Source: Candidatus Heimdallarchaeota archaeon AB_125 (GTDB lineage: Archaea; Asgardarchaeota; Heimdallarchaeia; Heimdallarchaeales; Heimdallarchaeaceae). Taken from it: DNA of 6,874 nucleotides. Shown here piece after piece: positions 1 to 6,584 of this stretch (the stretch's first letter is position 1; the number at the start of each line of letters is the position of its first letter). Below the pieces are notes generated by a model, which was given only the letters and a program-made list of their open reading frames with translations, was not told the DNA's origin and did not search any database. The stretch spans positions 1-6,874 of the forward strand of contig MEHH01000151.1 of NCBI GenBank assembly GCA_001940755.1, given 5' to 3'. Position numbers and translations under genes: made by a program.

Positions 1-1005
1 CTCGAGAGCAGGAACAATTGCTGTTCCAAGTGGTTGTTCTCCATAACTTAACGCTGCTTCAATCTGAATACCAAGTCTTCTACCTAATTCAGTTGCTTCA
101 TGAGCATAATTTATAGCATCTTCCTTAGTTGGCATTTTAGTCCCTTCTCCTGTTGGAATATCAAGAACCATGTGATCAACACCAGTTGATACTTTTTTAC
201 TAAATATACTTGCAAGCATCTGACTGTGGGGATCTATACCTAATGGTTGTTCAACCTTATGAATAACTATCTCATCTAAAGGAGATAAATCTAAGGTTCC
301 ACCCCAAACTAGCATACCTCTTGTTTTAGGTGCTATTTCTAAAATCTCATCAGCGGAAAAATTCACATCACAGAGTACTTCCATAGTATCTGCAGTTCCA
401 GATGGACTAGTGATAGCTCTTGAACTTGTCTTTGGAATGAGTAAACCTGCTGCAGCTACAGTAGGAACAATCACAAGACTTACTTTGTTACCTGGAATTC
501 CTCCAATGGAATGTTTGTCATAAACTGGCTCTCCAAAATTCAGAGTTGTACCATATTCGGCCATAAATGTTGTAAGATATTGAATTTCATCCATGTTTAA
601 TCCAAGATAATACTGAGCAAGTGTAAACATAGATATTTCCAGATCAGTATATTGTCCACTGCAAATATCATTGACAATTGATCTAATTTCTCCCTCTTTC
701 CAAATACTTCCTTGCTTCTTATTCTTAACGAAATCAATTGATGCGGGTCTCCGACGAACGAAGACACTCACCTTCTTATTTTCTGCTACTTTTAGTAGAT
801 CAAGAGTTCCATCTTTTAAACCCACAAAACCTGGTTCAATAAGATCTTCTGTAGCTATAACTTCACACATAATTTCTCCAGTATCGCTTTTTACTTTCAC
901 ATTAGCAGAATGCTTTATTTTTAATTCATCTAACGTTGAAATATTTAATAGAGCAAAATCCCTCTCTACTTTCAAATCAACTTTTTTAGTCTTTAATGTA
1001 GTCAT
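1..1005 (-). CDS. deoA: AMP phosphorylase, thymidine phosphorylase family (partial, 3' end beyond left edge)
   Basis: This gene reads leftwards from an ATG at 1005 and stays open for 335 codons to the window edge, so its C-terminal end is missing (the family is about 500 residues). AMP phosphorylase splits AMP with phosphate into adenine and ribose 1,5-bisphosphate, the first step of the archaeal pentose-bisphosphate route to type III RuBisCO. Residues 1-95 form the extra N-terminal domain typical of the AMP-acting branch. The phosphate-binding glycine-rich loop DKHSIGGIPGNK lies at 163-174, and KTSSRAITSPSGTADTME at 192-209 is the AMP phosphorylase form rather than the thymidine phosphorylase form (ISGRGLGHTGGT). 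An in-frame TGA just upstream (ATG-GAT-TGA on the minus strand near 1019) rules out a longer start. R15P isomerase and RuBisCO are not in the window. The symbol is the one usually given to archaeal members. Assignment from motifs is strong; true substrate is inferred. Confidence 0.9.
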   Translation of the reverse strand, partial: MTTLKTKKVDLKVERDFALLNISTLDELKIKHSANVKVKSDTGEIMCEVIATEDLIEPGFVGLKDGTLDLLKVAENKKVSVFVRRRPASIDFVKNKKQGSIWKEGEIRSIVNDICSGQYTDLEISMFTLAQYYLGLNMDEIQYLTTFMAEYGTTLNFGEPVYDKHSIGGIPGNKVSLVIVPTVAAAGLLIPKTSSRAITSPSGTADTMEVLCDVNFSADEILEIAPKTRGMLVWGGTLDLSPLDEIVIHKVEQPLGIDPHSQMLASIFSKKVSTGVDHMVLDIPTGEGTKMPTKEDAINYAHEATELGRRLGIQIEAALSYGEQPLGTAIVPALE

Positions 1006-1045
1006 TAAAATCAATCCATAGTTATTTTACATTAAAATTTCATTA
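1006..1045 (-). promoter_or_regulatory. Predicted archaeal promoter of the AMP phosphorylase gene
   Basis: On the minus strand, GAAATTTTAATG reads as a purine-rich BRE followed by a TATA-like box (TTTTAATG, 1030-1037) centred about 28 nt before the ATG at 1005. Transcription would begin almost at the start codon, and no Shine-Dalgarno sequence is present. The box is degenerate, and in AT-rich DNA such matches arise easily. An alternative TATA-like site near 1081-1094 (CGAAAATGTTATAT on the minus strand) would give a leader of about 50 nt. Confidence 0.4.
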
Positions 1046-1065
1046 TTTTTCTTTCGGAAGAAAAA
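1046..1065. repeat. Perfect 8-bp inverted repeat upstream of the AMP phosphorylase promoter
   Basis: TTTTTCTT at 1046-1053 and AAGAAAAA at 1058-1065 are exact reverse complements around a 4-nt centre (TCGG). The dyad sits just upstream of the predicted BRE/TATA of the AMP phosphorylase gene, where an archaeal regulator could bind. It could also act as a weak hairpin or T-rich terminator for read-through from the gene at 1164-2129. The arms are low in complexity, so chance is a real possibility. Confidence 0.45.
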
Positions 1066-1082
1066 AACTGTTAAAGAAACAT

Positions 1083-1098
1083 ATAACATTTTCGTTAT
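1083..1098. repeat. Short inverted repeat ATAAC-N6-GTTAT in the 1006-1163 intergenic region
   Basis: ATAAC (1083-1087) and GTTAT (1094-1098) are reverse complements separated by 6 bases. Together with the dyad at 1046-1065 it makes two candidate operator-like sites upstream of the AMP phosphorylase gene. Five-base arms in AT-rich DNA are weak evidence. Confidence 0.2.
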
Positions 1099-1140
1099 TG
1101 GGTAAAAATGGACATAACTGGCATTTAAACATTCTAAAAC

Positions 1141-1171
1141 AAAATAAAAAAAGGAGAGGGATTTTACTCTC
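1141..1171 (-). terminator. Hairpin plus T-tract terminator of the 1164-2129 gene
   Basis: On the minus strand GAGAG (1167-1171) pairs with CTCTC (1154-1158) across an 8-nt loop that contains the TAA stop codon at 1164-1166. A tract of seven T, one A and four T follows (1152 down to 1141). A T-rich tract alone can end transcription in archaea, and the short stem adds support. It would separate the surface-protein gene from the AMP phosphorylase gene downstream. Confidence 0.6.
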
Positions 1172-2129
1172 TTCGTGCAAGTTTTCTTGCTTCTAAATAG
1201 AGTCTTAATTTTTGGAAAGCACGTAACCTAAATGCAACAATAAATCCTACTGTAATTAGTAATATAGGAATCCATACTACCCATGTTGTGATGTTGTAAG
1301 TTAATCCCCATCCATGAAGGCGTATAAACGTCAAGTTTACTCCAGCAAAATGTCCAGTCCCATTTATGAAACTAGCTGAGTAATACAGTTCATTCATTAA
1401 ACCTGTTTCTTTATCATAAATAATTTCTACAGAAGTGATATTATTTACCTGTGTTTTTAGAACATTGGTATATCTTACTACATCTTCTTCAACAGACCAT
1501 TGAGTCTGATTAACAAAAGGTGAAGTATCTAAATAACTAAAGAAACCTGTTTCGTTATAAAAGAAAGTTTGATTATAGTGAGTTACAGCAAAATCAGTAT
1601 AATTGTAATGAGATTCATAATAATCCAGAAATGCTGTTTCGTTGTAAGTTGAATCAGTAAAATCATGCCAGTAGTTTATTCCAATAGGCTGTAGGAATTT
1701 GAAAACTGCACGACCATGTTCAATATCATTGATATATCTAGCCATTACATCATTAACATAAACCAAGCACCACACATGAGGTTGATCTAGTTGTAAAGCA
1801 GGATCACTTCCGATTTTGAGTATTATTTTGTCTCCTTCCTTAAGATTTTTATCTCCTTCAGCAATATGGAAATTATCTGTTCTCTCTAATTCTGTAACTT
1901 TCCATTTTAATTTCTTATCTCCACCTATTTCATCAACATACTCATATAAATTATATTGAGACCTGTTTACAATATTAGGAGCATTAATTGTTTTTCTTAT
2001 TTCAGCATTCAATTTATAATTACCGTCTTGAACATGATCATAGACAGCTGAAGCAGTCCACATATTGGTCGAAGAAGAACTTAGTATCACCAAAATGGCA
2101 AATAAACCAACGAATATGCTCTTTTTCAT
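1164..2129 (-). CDS. Secreted single-span surface protein rich in N-glycosylation sequons, function unknown
   Basis: I do not recognise a family for this 321-residue protein. Residues 1-28 look like a signal peptide: KK at 2-3, a hydrophobic core at 5-17, and an A-x-A cleavage site at 26-28. A long extracellular region follows. A single membrane helix spans about 281-301 (WVVWIPILLITVGFIVAF), and the short tail 301-321 carries eight Arg/Lys, so the C-terminus should lie in the cytoplasm (type I topology). Ten N-x-S/T sequons are visible (N55, 163, 176, 186, 192, 207, 230, 256, 265, 279), nine of them in residues 163-279. Four copies of Y-N-x-T-x-F occur at 162-196. These features suggest a glycosylated protein on the outer surface of an archaeal cell. 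The neighbouring metabolic genes say nothing clear about its job. The start is an ATG with a TATA box about 25 nt upstream. Confidence 0.85.
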   Translation of the reverse strand: MKKSIFVGLFAILVILSSSSTNMWTASAVYDHVQDGNYKLNAEIRKTINAPNIVNRSQYNLYEYVDEIGGDKKLKWKVTELERTDNFHIAEGDKNLKEGDKIILKIGSDPALQLDQPHVWCLVYVNDVMARYINDIEHGRAVFKFLQPIGINYWHDFTDSTYNETAFLDYYESHYNYTDFAVTHYNQTFFYNETGFFSYLDTSPFVNQTQWSVEEDVVRYTNVLKTQVNNITSVEIIYDKETGLMNELYYSASFINGTGHFAGVNLTFIRLHGWGLTYNITTWVVWIPILLITVGFIVAFRLRAFQKLRLYLEARKLARRE

Positions 2130-2160
2130 AAATATCCCTTAAGTTACTAGTATATTTGTT
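2130..2160 (-). promoter_or_regulatory. Predicted archaeal promoter of the surface-protein gene
   Basis: The minus strand carries AAATATAC at 2150-2157, preceded by an A-rich BRE-like stretch (GATAAAAC). Its centre is about 25 nt before the ATG at 2129, so the transcript would be leaderless or nearly so. AAGGGAT close to the ATG resembles a weak Shine-Dalgarno sequence but would fall outside a leaderless mRNA. The remaining intergenic bases to 2214 hold only a weak T5 run (2169-2173) that might help end the upstream AlaX transcript. Confidence 0.5.
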
Positions 2161-2214
2161 TTATCGTCAAAAAGACACATTTTTAACCTTATCGGTAAAT
2201 CCTACTGAAAAGAT

Positions 2215-2934
2215 TTAGGGAGAAACTGTAAAGTATAATCGCTTCTTATCTTTTCCTCTATTTTCAGTTTTCAGTGGAACAAAAGAACCTATTTCTTTTG
2301 TACTTCCAACATGAACACCACCATCTGCTTGGCGGTCAACATTTTCTATTTCAACTATTCTTAAAATCTTCATACTTTCTGGAATTAAGTTAACTTTAGT
2401 TCTAATCAATTCTGGATCACTCAGTGCTTCTTTTCTCTCTAAAAAAGACACGTACACTTTATGATCTCCAGCTATAATTTCTTTAATAGCTGTTTCTATT
2501 TCATGAACTCTTTCTTGTCTTAAATGATCAATATCAAAATCCACTCTACTTTTTTCTGGTGTTATATTTCCACCAGTAACCGTAGTACCATATTTTTTGT
2601 ATAAAATGCTAGATATTGCGTGTAGAAGTGTATGTAGTCTCATCTGTTTATGTCTTCTTTCCCAATCTAATATTCCCCTCACTGTTTTTCCAATATGCTC
2701 TTCTTTTGGAATTGATGAAAGTTTGTGAAATACCTTTCCACTTCTTGACAATACATCAAGAACATCACTTTGAGAACCATCTTCAAATATAATTACACCC
2801 TGATCAGATGTTAAACCCCCACCTCTTGGTGAAAAGGCTGTTTTGTTTAATACAATAGAGTCTTCAGAAATTTCAATAATTTCTGCTTCAAACTCCTTAA
2901 GATATGAATCCTGCTGAAAGAGTAATTCAGTCAT
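2215..2934 (-). CDS. alaX: Alanyl-tRNA editing protein AlaX-M
   Basis: AlaX proteins are free-standing relatives of the alanyl-tRNA synthetase editing domain; they hydrolyse Ser-tRNA(Ala), and some also Gly-tRNA(Ala), in the cytoplasm. The 239-residue length fits the medium (M) class, which has a small beta-barrel domain before the editing domain. The opening (MTELLFQQDSYLKEFEAEI) is the usual AlaX start. The glycine-rich motif is SPRGGGLTSDQG at 35-46, with Leu where Gln is common. The editing core shows RLHTLLH (metal ligands H101, H105), GTTVTGGNI at 116-124 and SRVDFDI at 129-135. The last metal motif is QADGGVHV at 202-209, with Asp204 in place of the Cys of the C-x-x-x-H form, and H208. 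The protein contains no cysteine at all. The gene lies 51 bp after the adenine deaminase gene on the same strand. Family is clear; serine specificity is inferred. Confidence 0.92.
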   Translation of the reverse strand: MTELLFQQDSYLKEFEAEIIEISEDSIVLNKTAFSPRGGGLTSDQGVIIFEDGSQSDVLDVLSRSGKVFHKLSSIPKEEHIGKTVRGILDWERRHKQMRLHTLLHAISSILYKKYGTTVTGGNITPEKSRVDFDIDHLRQERVHEIETAIKEIIAGDHKVYVSFLERKEALSDPELIRTKVNLIPESMKILRIVEIENVDRQADGGVHVGSTKEIGSFVPLKTENRGKDKKRLYFTVSP

Positions 2935-2985
2935 GAATGAATAAGAAAAAAGAGAAATTAAAAATGTTATGAAAGCAAGTTCAAT
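2935..2985 (-). promoter_or_regulatory. Short spacer with T-rich terminator and TATA-like box between ade and alaX
   Basis: This 51-bp minus-strand spacer is pyrimidine-rich. TTTTTAAT at 2957-2964 is centred about 26 nt before the alaX ATG at 2934 and could be a TATA-like box for a leaderless alaX transcript. A T6 run at 2946-2951 could end the adenine deaminase transcript. No Shine-Dalgarno sequence is seen. The two genes could equally be co-transcribed, as the spacer is short. Confidence 0.3.
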
Positions 2986-4752
2986 TTAATCCTCAAAAAC
3001 AGATACTTTTGTCATTGTGTCAACATCAACTAATCCATAGTCAGTAATTTTCAAATGAGGGATTACTGGAAGAGACACGAATGCAAGAGCCATAAATGGT
3101 TCGGAAATCGATGTTTCTAAATCGAGTAAAGAAGCATGTAACTGCTGAGTTTTTGAAACTACTTCCTCGAAAGATAAGCAACTCATTATCCCTGCAAATT
3201 CTAAAGGAAGCACGGTAATTTTATCTTTGAAGACTACAACTTGTCCTCCTTTAGTATCTTTGATTTTGGAAATTGCTTTTAGCATAGATTGGTAATTTGT
3301 TCCTACACAAATTAGTTGATGACAATCATGAGCAATAGTGCTAGCTATAGCTCCTTCTTTAATCCCAAGTCCTTTAACAAAACCCTTGCCAATTCTCTGT
3401 TCATCAGTGTGACGATTTACAACTACTATGGGTAAAACATCATTTTCAACATCAGGTACAACCTTATCATTTTCAACTATTAAGGTATGATTTAGGTGAT
3501 CTGTGATAAGGGAGTTTTCATTAAGAGAAATTACTTTAACTTTGACCTGATCAACTTCTTTTCTTATTATCTGCAAATCTTCAATGTCAGGAATCTGAAG
3601 ATTTGATACTGTGTCTAGAATAAAACTAGGATAGTTCATCTCCTCCTGAAGAAAATTAGTTTTTCCATCTTTTGCTACAAGTTCACCATTAACAAATACT
3701 AATTCGACTTTGAATTCTTCTAGGTTATCTACTACAACAATATCAGCATTCTTTCCTGGACCTAAACTTCCAATTTGATCATTGACATTCAGATGAGTTG
3801 CAGGATTTATTGTAAGCATCTGAATTGCTTCTAACGGGTTAATTCCAGCGTTAATGAGAAGTCTATATGTATAATCAAGGTGACCTTTTTGTTGTAAATC
3901 AATTGGATTTCGATCATCTGATGAAATCAATATATTGCGAGTATCAATGTTGTATTTCTTTAATTTAGTCATTATATTAACCAAATCTCTTGCAAAAGAA
4001 CCTTCTCGAACTTGGAGTTTCATTCCTAATCTTAATTTCTCAAGAGCTTCTTCTAGTGATGATGCTTCATGATCAGAAGCAATACCTGATGCTATGTATG
4101 TTTGGAGTTCTTTTCCTGAAAGTAAAGGAGCGTGACCTTCAATAATTTTTTTCGATTTCTTTGCAGCATCAATTTTCTTGATGACATCATCAAAACCAAG
4201 AAAAACACCTGGATAATTCATCATTTCAGCAAGAGCGAATATTTCATCTCTACCCATTAAATCTTCAATATCAGCAGCTGTAATTACACTTCCAGATGTC
4301 TCAAAACCTGGTAGGGAGGGGACACATGAAGGAGCTTCAACAAAGTATCTAATTTTTTGTTTTCTAACTTCATCAAATAGAACATTCAAACCTTTGATTC
4401 CAGTAACATTAGCTAATTCGTGAGGATCTATAACAGCAGCTGTTGTACCATGTGTAATTACAGCTTTAGTGAATTCAGTAAGTGTCAACTTTGAAGATTC
4501 AACATGTATATGAGATTCAATTAGACCAGGACTAATGATTTTTCCAGTTACATTGAGAATTTCAGTATTTTCACCTTCAAATTCACTTGTTTGAAGTCCA
4601 ATATGAACAATTTTACTTCCAGATACAACTATGTCTCCATCAAGAAGTTCTCTGGTAAAAACATTAACATATTTCCCACCACGAAGAATAAGATCAGCTT
4701 TGATTTGAGCCATCGCTCTCTCAATTATTTCCTTTGTTTTCATTGCGAACAT
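2986..4752 (-). CDS. ade: Adenine deaminase (EC 3.5.4.2)
   Basis: Adenine deaminase converts adenine to hypoxanthine and ammonia in purine salvage. It is a metal-dependent amidohydrolase of the AdeC type. At 588 residues the protein is full length for the family. Metal-site motifs appear in order: HIHVES (H81, H83), HGTTAAVIDPHE (101-112), AEMMNYPGVFLGFDDV (175-190), EGHAPLLSG (206-213), ASDHE (225-229) and ISSDDRNP (276-283). The C-terminal domain carries TIAHDCHQLICVGTN (472-486), PLEFAGIMS (516-524) and the closing ITDYGLVDV (569-577). Two ATGs, at 4752 and 4743, are possible starts; a TATA box 24-25 nt upstream of 4752 favours the longer form, which adds only MFA. AMP phosphorylase on the same strand releases adenine, the substrate of this enzyme. 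The gene is divergent from the DegV gene. Confidence 0.97.
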   Translation of the reverse strand: MFAMKTKEIIERAMAQIKADLILRGGKYVNVFTRELLDGDIVVSGSKIVHIGLQTSEFEGENTEILNVTGKIISPGLIESHIHVESSKLTLTEFTKAVITHGTTAAVIDPHELANVTGIKGLNVLFDEVRKQKIRYFVEAPSCVPSLPGFETSGSVITAADIEDLMGRDEIFALAEMMNYPGVFLGFDDVIKKIDAAKKSKKIIEGHAPLLSGKELQTYIASGIASDHEASSLEEALEKLRLGMKLQVREGSFARDLVNIMTKLKKYNIDTRNILISSDDRNPIDLQQKGHLDYTYRLLINAGINPLEAIQMLTINPATHLNVNDQIGSLGPGKNADIVVVDNLEEFKVELVFVNGELVAKDGKTNFLQEEMNYPSFILDTVSNLQIPDIEDLQIIRKEVDQVKVKVISLNENSLITDHLNHTLIVENDKVVPDVENDVLPIVVVNRHTDEQRIGKGFVKGLGIKEGAIASTIAHDCHQLICVGTNYQSMLKAISKIKDTKGGQVVVFKDKITVLPLEFAGIMSCLSFEEVVSKTQQLHASLLDLETSISEPFMALAFVSLPVIPHLKITDYGLVDVDTMTKVSVFED

Positions 4753-4790
4753 TTTGTTGATTCTCTTTATCCGTTATAAATTTTCAGAAT
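4753..4790 (-). promoter_or_regulatory. Predicted archaeal promoter of ade
   Basis: The minus strand reads CTGAAAATTTATAAC, a good BRE (GAAAA) plus TATA box (TTTATAAC at 4773-4780). The centre is about 25 nt before the ATG at 4752, which predicts a leaderless mRNA and favours that start over the ATG at 4743. This is one of the two clearest promoters in the window. An 8-bp palindrome, AGAATTCT, lies just upstream at 4786-4793 but may be chance. Confidence 0.6.
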
Positions 4791-4810
4791 TCTAATTACT
4801 TATTTTCATA

Positions 4811-4842
4811 TTTGTTTACCACAAAAGGTTTTTTACAGCTCT
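4811..4842 (+). promoter_or_regulatory. Weak predicted promoter of the DegV-family gene
   Basis: On the plus strand, ACAAAAGG followed by TTTTTTAC (4829-4836) could be a BRE and poor TATA box, centred about 25 nt before the TTG at 4857 and 34 nt before the GTG at 4866. A small inverted repeat, TTTGT (4811-4815) and ACAAA (4821-4825), overlaps its upstream side. No Shine-Dalgarno sequence precedes either start. Confidence 0.3.
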
Positions 4843-4856
4843 CGCCAATTTATTGA

Positions 4857-5729
4857 TTGAAACAAGTGAAAATAAAGGTTATTACAGATTCAGCAGCTGA
4901 TTTAACAACTGAACTTATGGAAAAGCATGAAATTTCCTCAGTTCCACATATTGTATTATTTGAAGATAAACCTTGGAAACTTGGAGTTGATATAGCAATA
5001 GATGATTTTTATCGTCTTTTAGAAGATTCAGAGTTTTTCCCATCATCAGCTAATCCTGAAGCAGCAGATTTCCTGAGTTTGATTGAAAAAAGTCTAGAAA
5101 ACAAACAATATGATCATGTATTTTGTATTTCAGTAGCCAAAGAACTTAGTGGTTCAACATTTTCAGCATATAGACTCGCAATAAAGAAATATGAAGAAAA
5201 TGTAACTCTAATAAATACTGAAGCAGCTTCTGGTGTTCAAGGTTTAATGGCTCTATATGTTTCCGAACTAGCACAACAAGGGAAAAACGTAGAGCAGATA
5301 AAGGATATTATTGAAAGTCTTATAGCCAGATATTATCTGAATGTTGGTTTTCATACTATGGATAATATCTACAAATCTGGGAGAATAAAGTCAAAACTAA
5401 TTCTCTATTTAACCAAAATGATTGGTGTTAAACCCATTGCTCAGATGGAAAGACCAGGTAAATTAGTCTCAAGTACTCCCGTATTCTTTAGTAAAAAAGG
5501 AATGGTGAAAAAACTTCTGAAACTAGCCGTCAAAGGAACAGAAGAAAATACAAAATATAATCTAATAATTTCTCATGTAAGTAACTTACGAGGAGCTCAG
5601 TATATCTTAGAAAATTTGAAGAAAGTGAGAAATATAGATAGAGCATTCATCACTTTCGCTTCACCAATCATTGGAAGTAATACTGGAATGGGGACTATAA
5701 TTGTGTCTTTGCTTCCATCATTGGATTAG
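4857..5729 (+). CDS. DegV family (FakB-like) lipid-binding protein
   Basis: DegV proteins bind a fatty acid in a deep pocket between two domains; the bacterial FakB members present it to the kinase FakA for phosphorylation. This 290-residue protein fits the family length. Motifs visible: KVITDSAADL at 7-16, SSANPEAADF at 63-72 (the T-S-Q-P-S position), ISVAKELSGSTFSA at 91-104, GFHTMDNIYKSGRI at 164-177, IGVKPI at 189-194 and SPIIGSNTGMGT at 269-280. The start is uncertain: TTG at 4857 is used here because of promoter spacing, but GTG at 4866 would give MKIKVITDS, the classic DegV N-terminus. No ATG is available upstream. The family is mainly bacterial, so in an archaeon with ether lipids the ligand is an open question. 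No FakA-like kinase lies in the window. It converges on the hydrolase gene with 15 bp between the stops. Confidence 0.9.
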   Translation: MKQVKIKVITDSAADLTTELMEKHEISSVPHIVLFEDKPWKLGVDIAIDDFYRLLEDSEFFPSSANPEAADFLSLIEKSLENKQYDHVFCISVAKELSGSTFSAYRLAIKKYEENVTLINTEAASGVQGLMALYVSELAQQGKNVEQIKDIIESLIARYYLNVGFHTMDNIYKSGRIKSKLILYLTKMIGVKPIAQMERPGKLVSSTPVFFSKKGMVKKLLKLAVKGTEENTKYNLIISHVSNLRGAQYILENLKKVRNIDRAFITFASPIIGSNTGMGTIIVSLLPSLD

Positions 5730-5757
5730 GAAAACTGAAAATATTTATTTTCCTAAT
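5725..5757. terminator. Bidirectional terminator hairpin between convergent genes, enclosing both stop codons
   Basis: ATTAGGAAAA (5725-5734) and TTTTCCTAAT (5748-5757) form a perfect 10-bp inverted repeat with a 13-nt loop. The TAG stop of the DegV gene (5727-5729) lies in the left arm, and the TAA stop of the hydrolase (5745-5747, minus strand) lies in the loop. Both transcripts would carry the same stem, with T-rich sequence at its 3' side. It most likely ends or protects both mRNAs. Confidence 0.7.
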
Positions 5758-6584
5758 TTCAATAGAAATTCACTAAATTTCTCTGCCATTACTTCTTCAT
5801 TATCCAATTGAATTCTGTGAAATTTTGACTTCAGTTCGATTATTTCTGAGTTTTCGTTTGATAAAAATTTCTTTGAAACTTCAGGATCGACGAAATAATC
5901 ATCTTCAGCAACATACATCAACATCGGAACATCTATTTCATTTAATTTCCCTTGAATTGAGTAATTAATAACAAACTCGAAAACAAACCTTCTAAGGCAC
6001 CAAGCATCATTTTCCTTCAGTTGTTTGGCTGCCCATCTAACATTTTGAGTTTCTTCTGGTTTCTTAAATTTCAGCATGACATTCATAAAGAAAATAATCA
6101 TAGCTTGGAAAAAACTCATGATAAAAGATGGTAACCAACCTAATACAGGTAACCAGAATGGAGTTTTATACTTTTCTTGAGGACTGATTGCTGTAATTAG
6201 ATCAGGTTTCAAACCTTTACCGTTAATGTAATAGTTGAATACCTGTGATGCACCAGAACAGCTTCCAAATAGAATGAAGTCCTTTTCTTTTAGATTAAGT
6301 GTTTGAATAACCCTTGAAAGCTCCTTATCGTACTCTTCGGGAGTGAAATAACCTTTCTTATGAGGAGTTTTGGACTTCCCATACCCTCTTGGCTCATAAA
6401 TAAATATATTACCATATTTTGATAGATTTTGAGCCAATTTGGTAAATTCATCGATAGTACTCAACCAACCTGGAATAATAATCACTGTTCTAGATTTGTA
6501 TTTCTCATTCTGAGTTTTGAATTTAGCAATCCTTACTTCAATTTCTGGATCATCATTGGTTTGTATATATTCAATTTCACACAT
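5745..6584 (-). CDS. Alpha/beta hydrolase with a cysteine nucleophile position
   Basis: The 279-residue protein has an alpha/beta-hydrolase plan. Strand VIIIPGW at 34-40 replaces the usual HG oxyanion motif. YEPRGYGKS at 63-71 matches the common D-x-R-G-x-G-x-S segment. The nucleophile elbow is FGSCSGA at 106-112, with Cys109 where most members have Ser. VAEDDYFVDP (225-234) offers the acid, probably D229, and KFHRIQLDN (254-262) the histidine H256. The cap region at about 143-171 is very hydrophobic (WLPVLGWLPSFIMSFFQAMI), which could contact a membrane or a lipid substrate. The ATG at 6584 is chosen: a TATA box at 6606-6615 lies about 26 nt upstream, and the longer TTG start at 6608 would fall inside it. 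The reaction cannot be named; an esterase, a thioesterase or a non-catalytic relative are all possible. Confidence 0.85.
   Translation of the reverse strand: MCEIEYIQTNDDPEIEVRIAKFKTQNEKYKSRTVIIIPGWLSTIDEFTKLAQNLSKYGNIFIYEPRGYGKSKTPHKKGYFTPEEYDKELSRVIQTLNLKEKDFILFGSCSGASQVFNYYINGKGLKPDLITAISPQEKYKTPFWLPVLGWLPSFIMSFFQAMIIFFMNVMLKFKKPEETQNVRWAAKQLKENDAWCLRRFVFEFVINYSIQGKLNEIDVPMLMYVAEDDYFVDPEVSKKFLSNENSEIIELKSKFHRIQLDNEEVMAEKFSEFLLKLGK

Noticed and set aside
671..1021. A 116-codon open frame on the plus strand
   Set aside because: It lies opposite the AMP phosphorylase gene, which has full family motifs; the plus-strand protein has no recognisable features.
4591..4779. A 62-codon open frame on the plus strand
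   Set aside because: It lies opposite the start of the adenine deaminase gene and covers its promoter; it is a chance frame.
4786..4793. Palindrome AGAATTCT in the divergent region
   Set aside because: An 8-bp palindrome is expected about this often in 100 bp of AT-rich DNA; noted only as a weak operator candidate.
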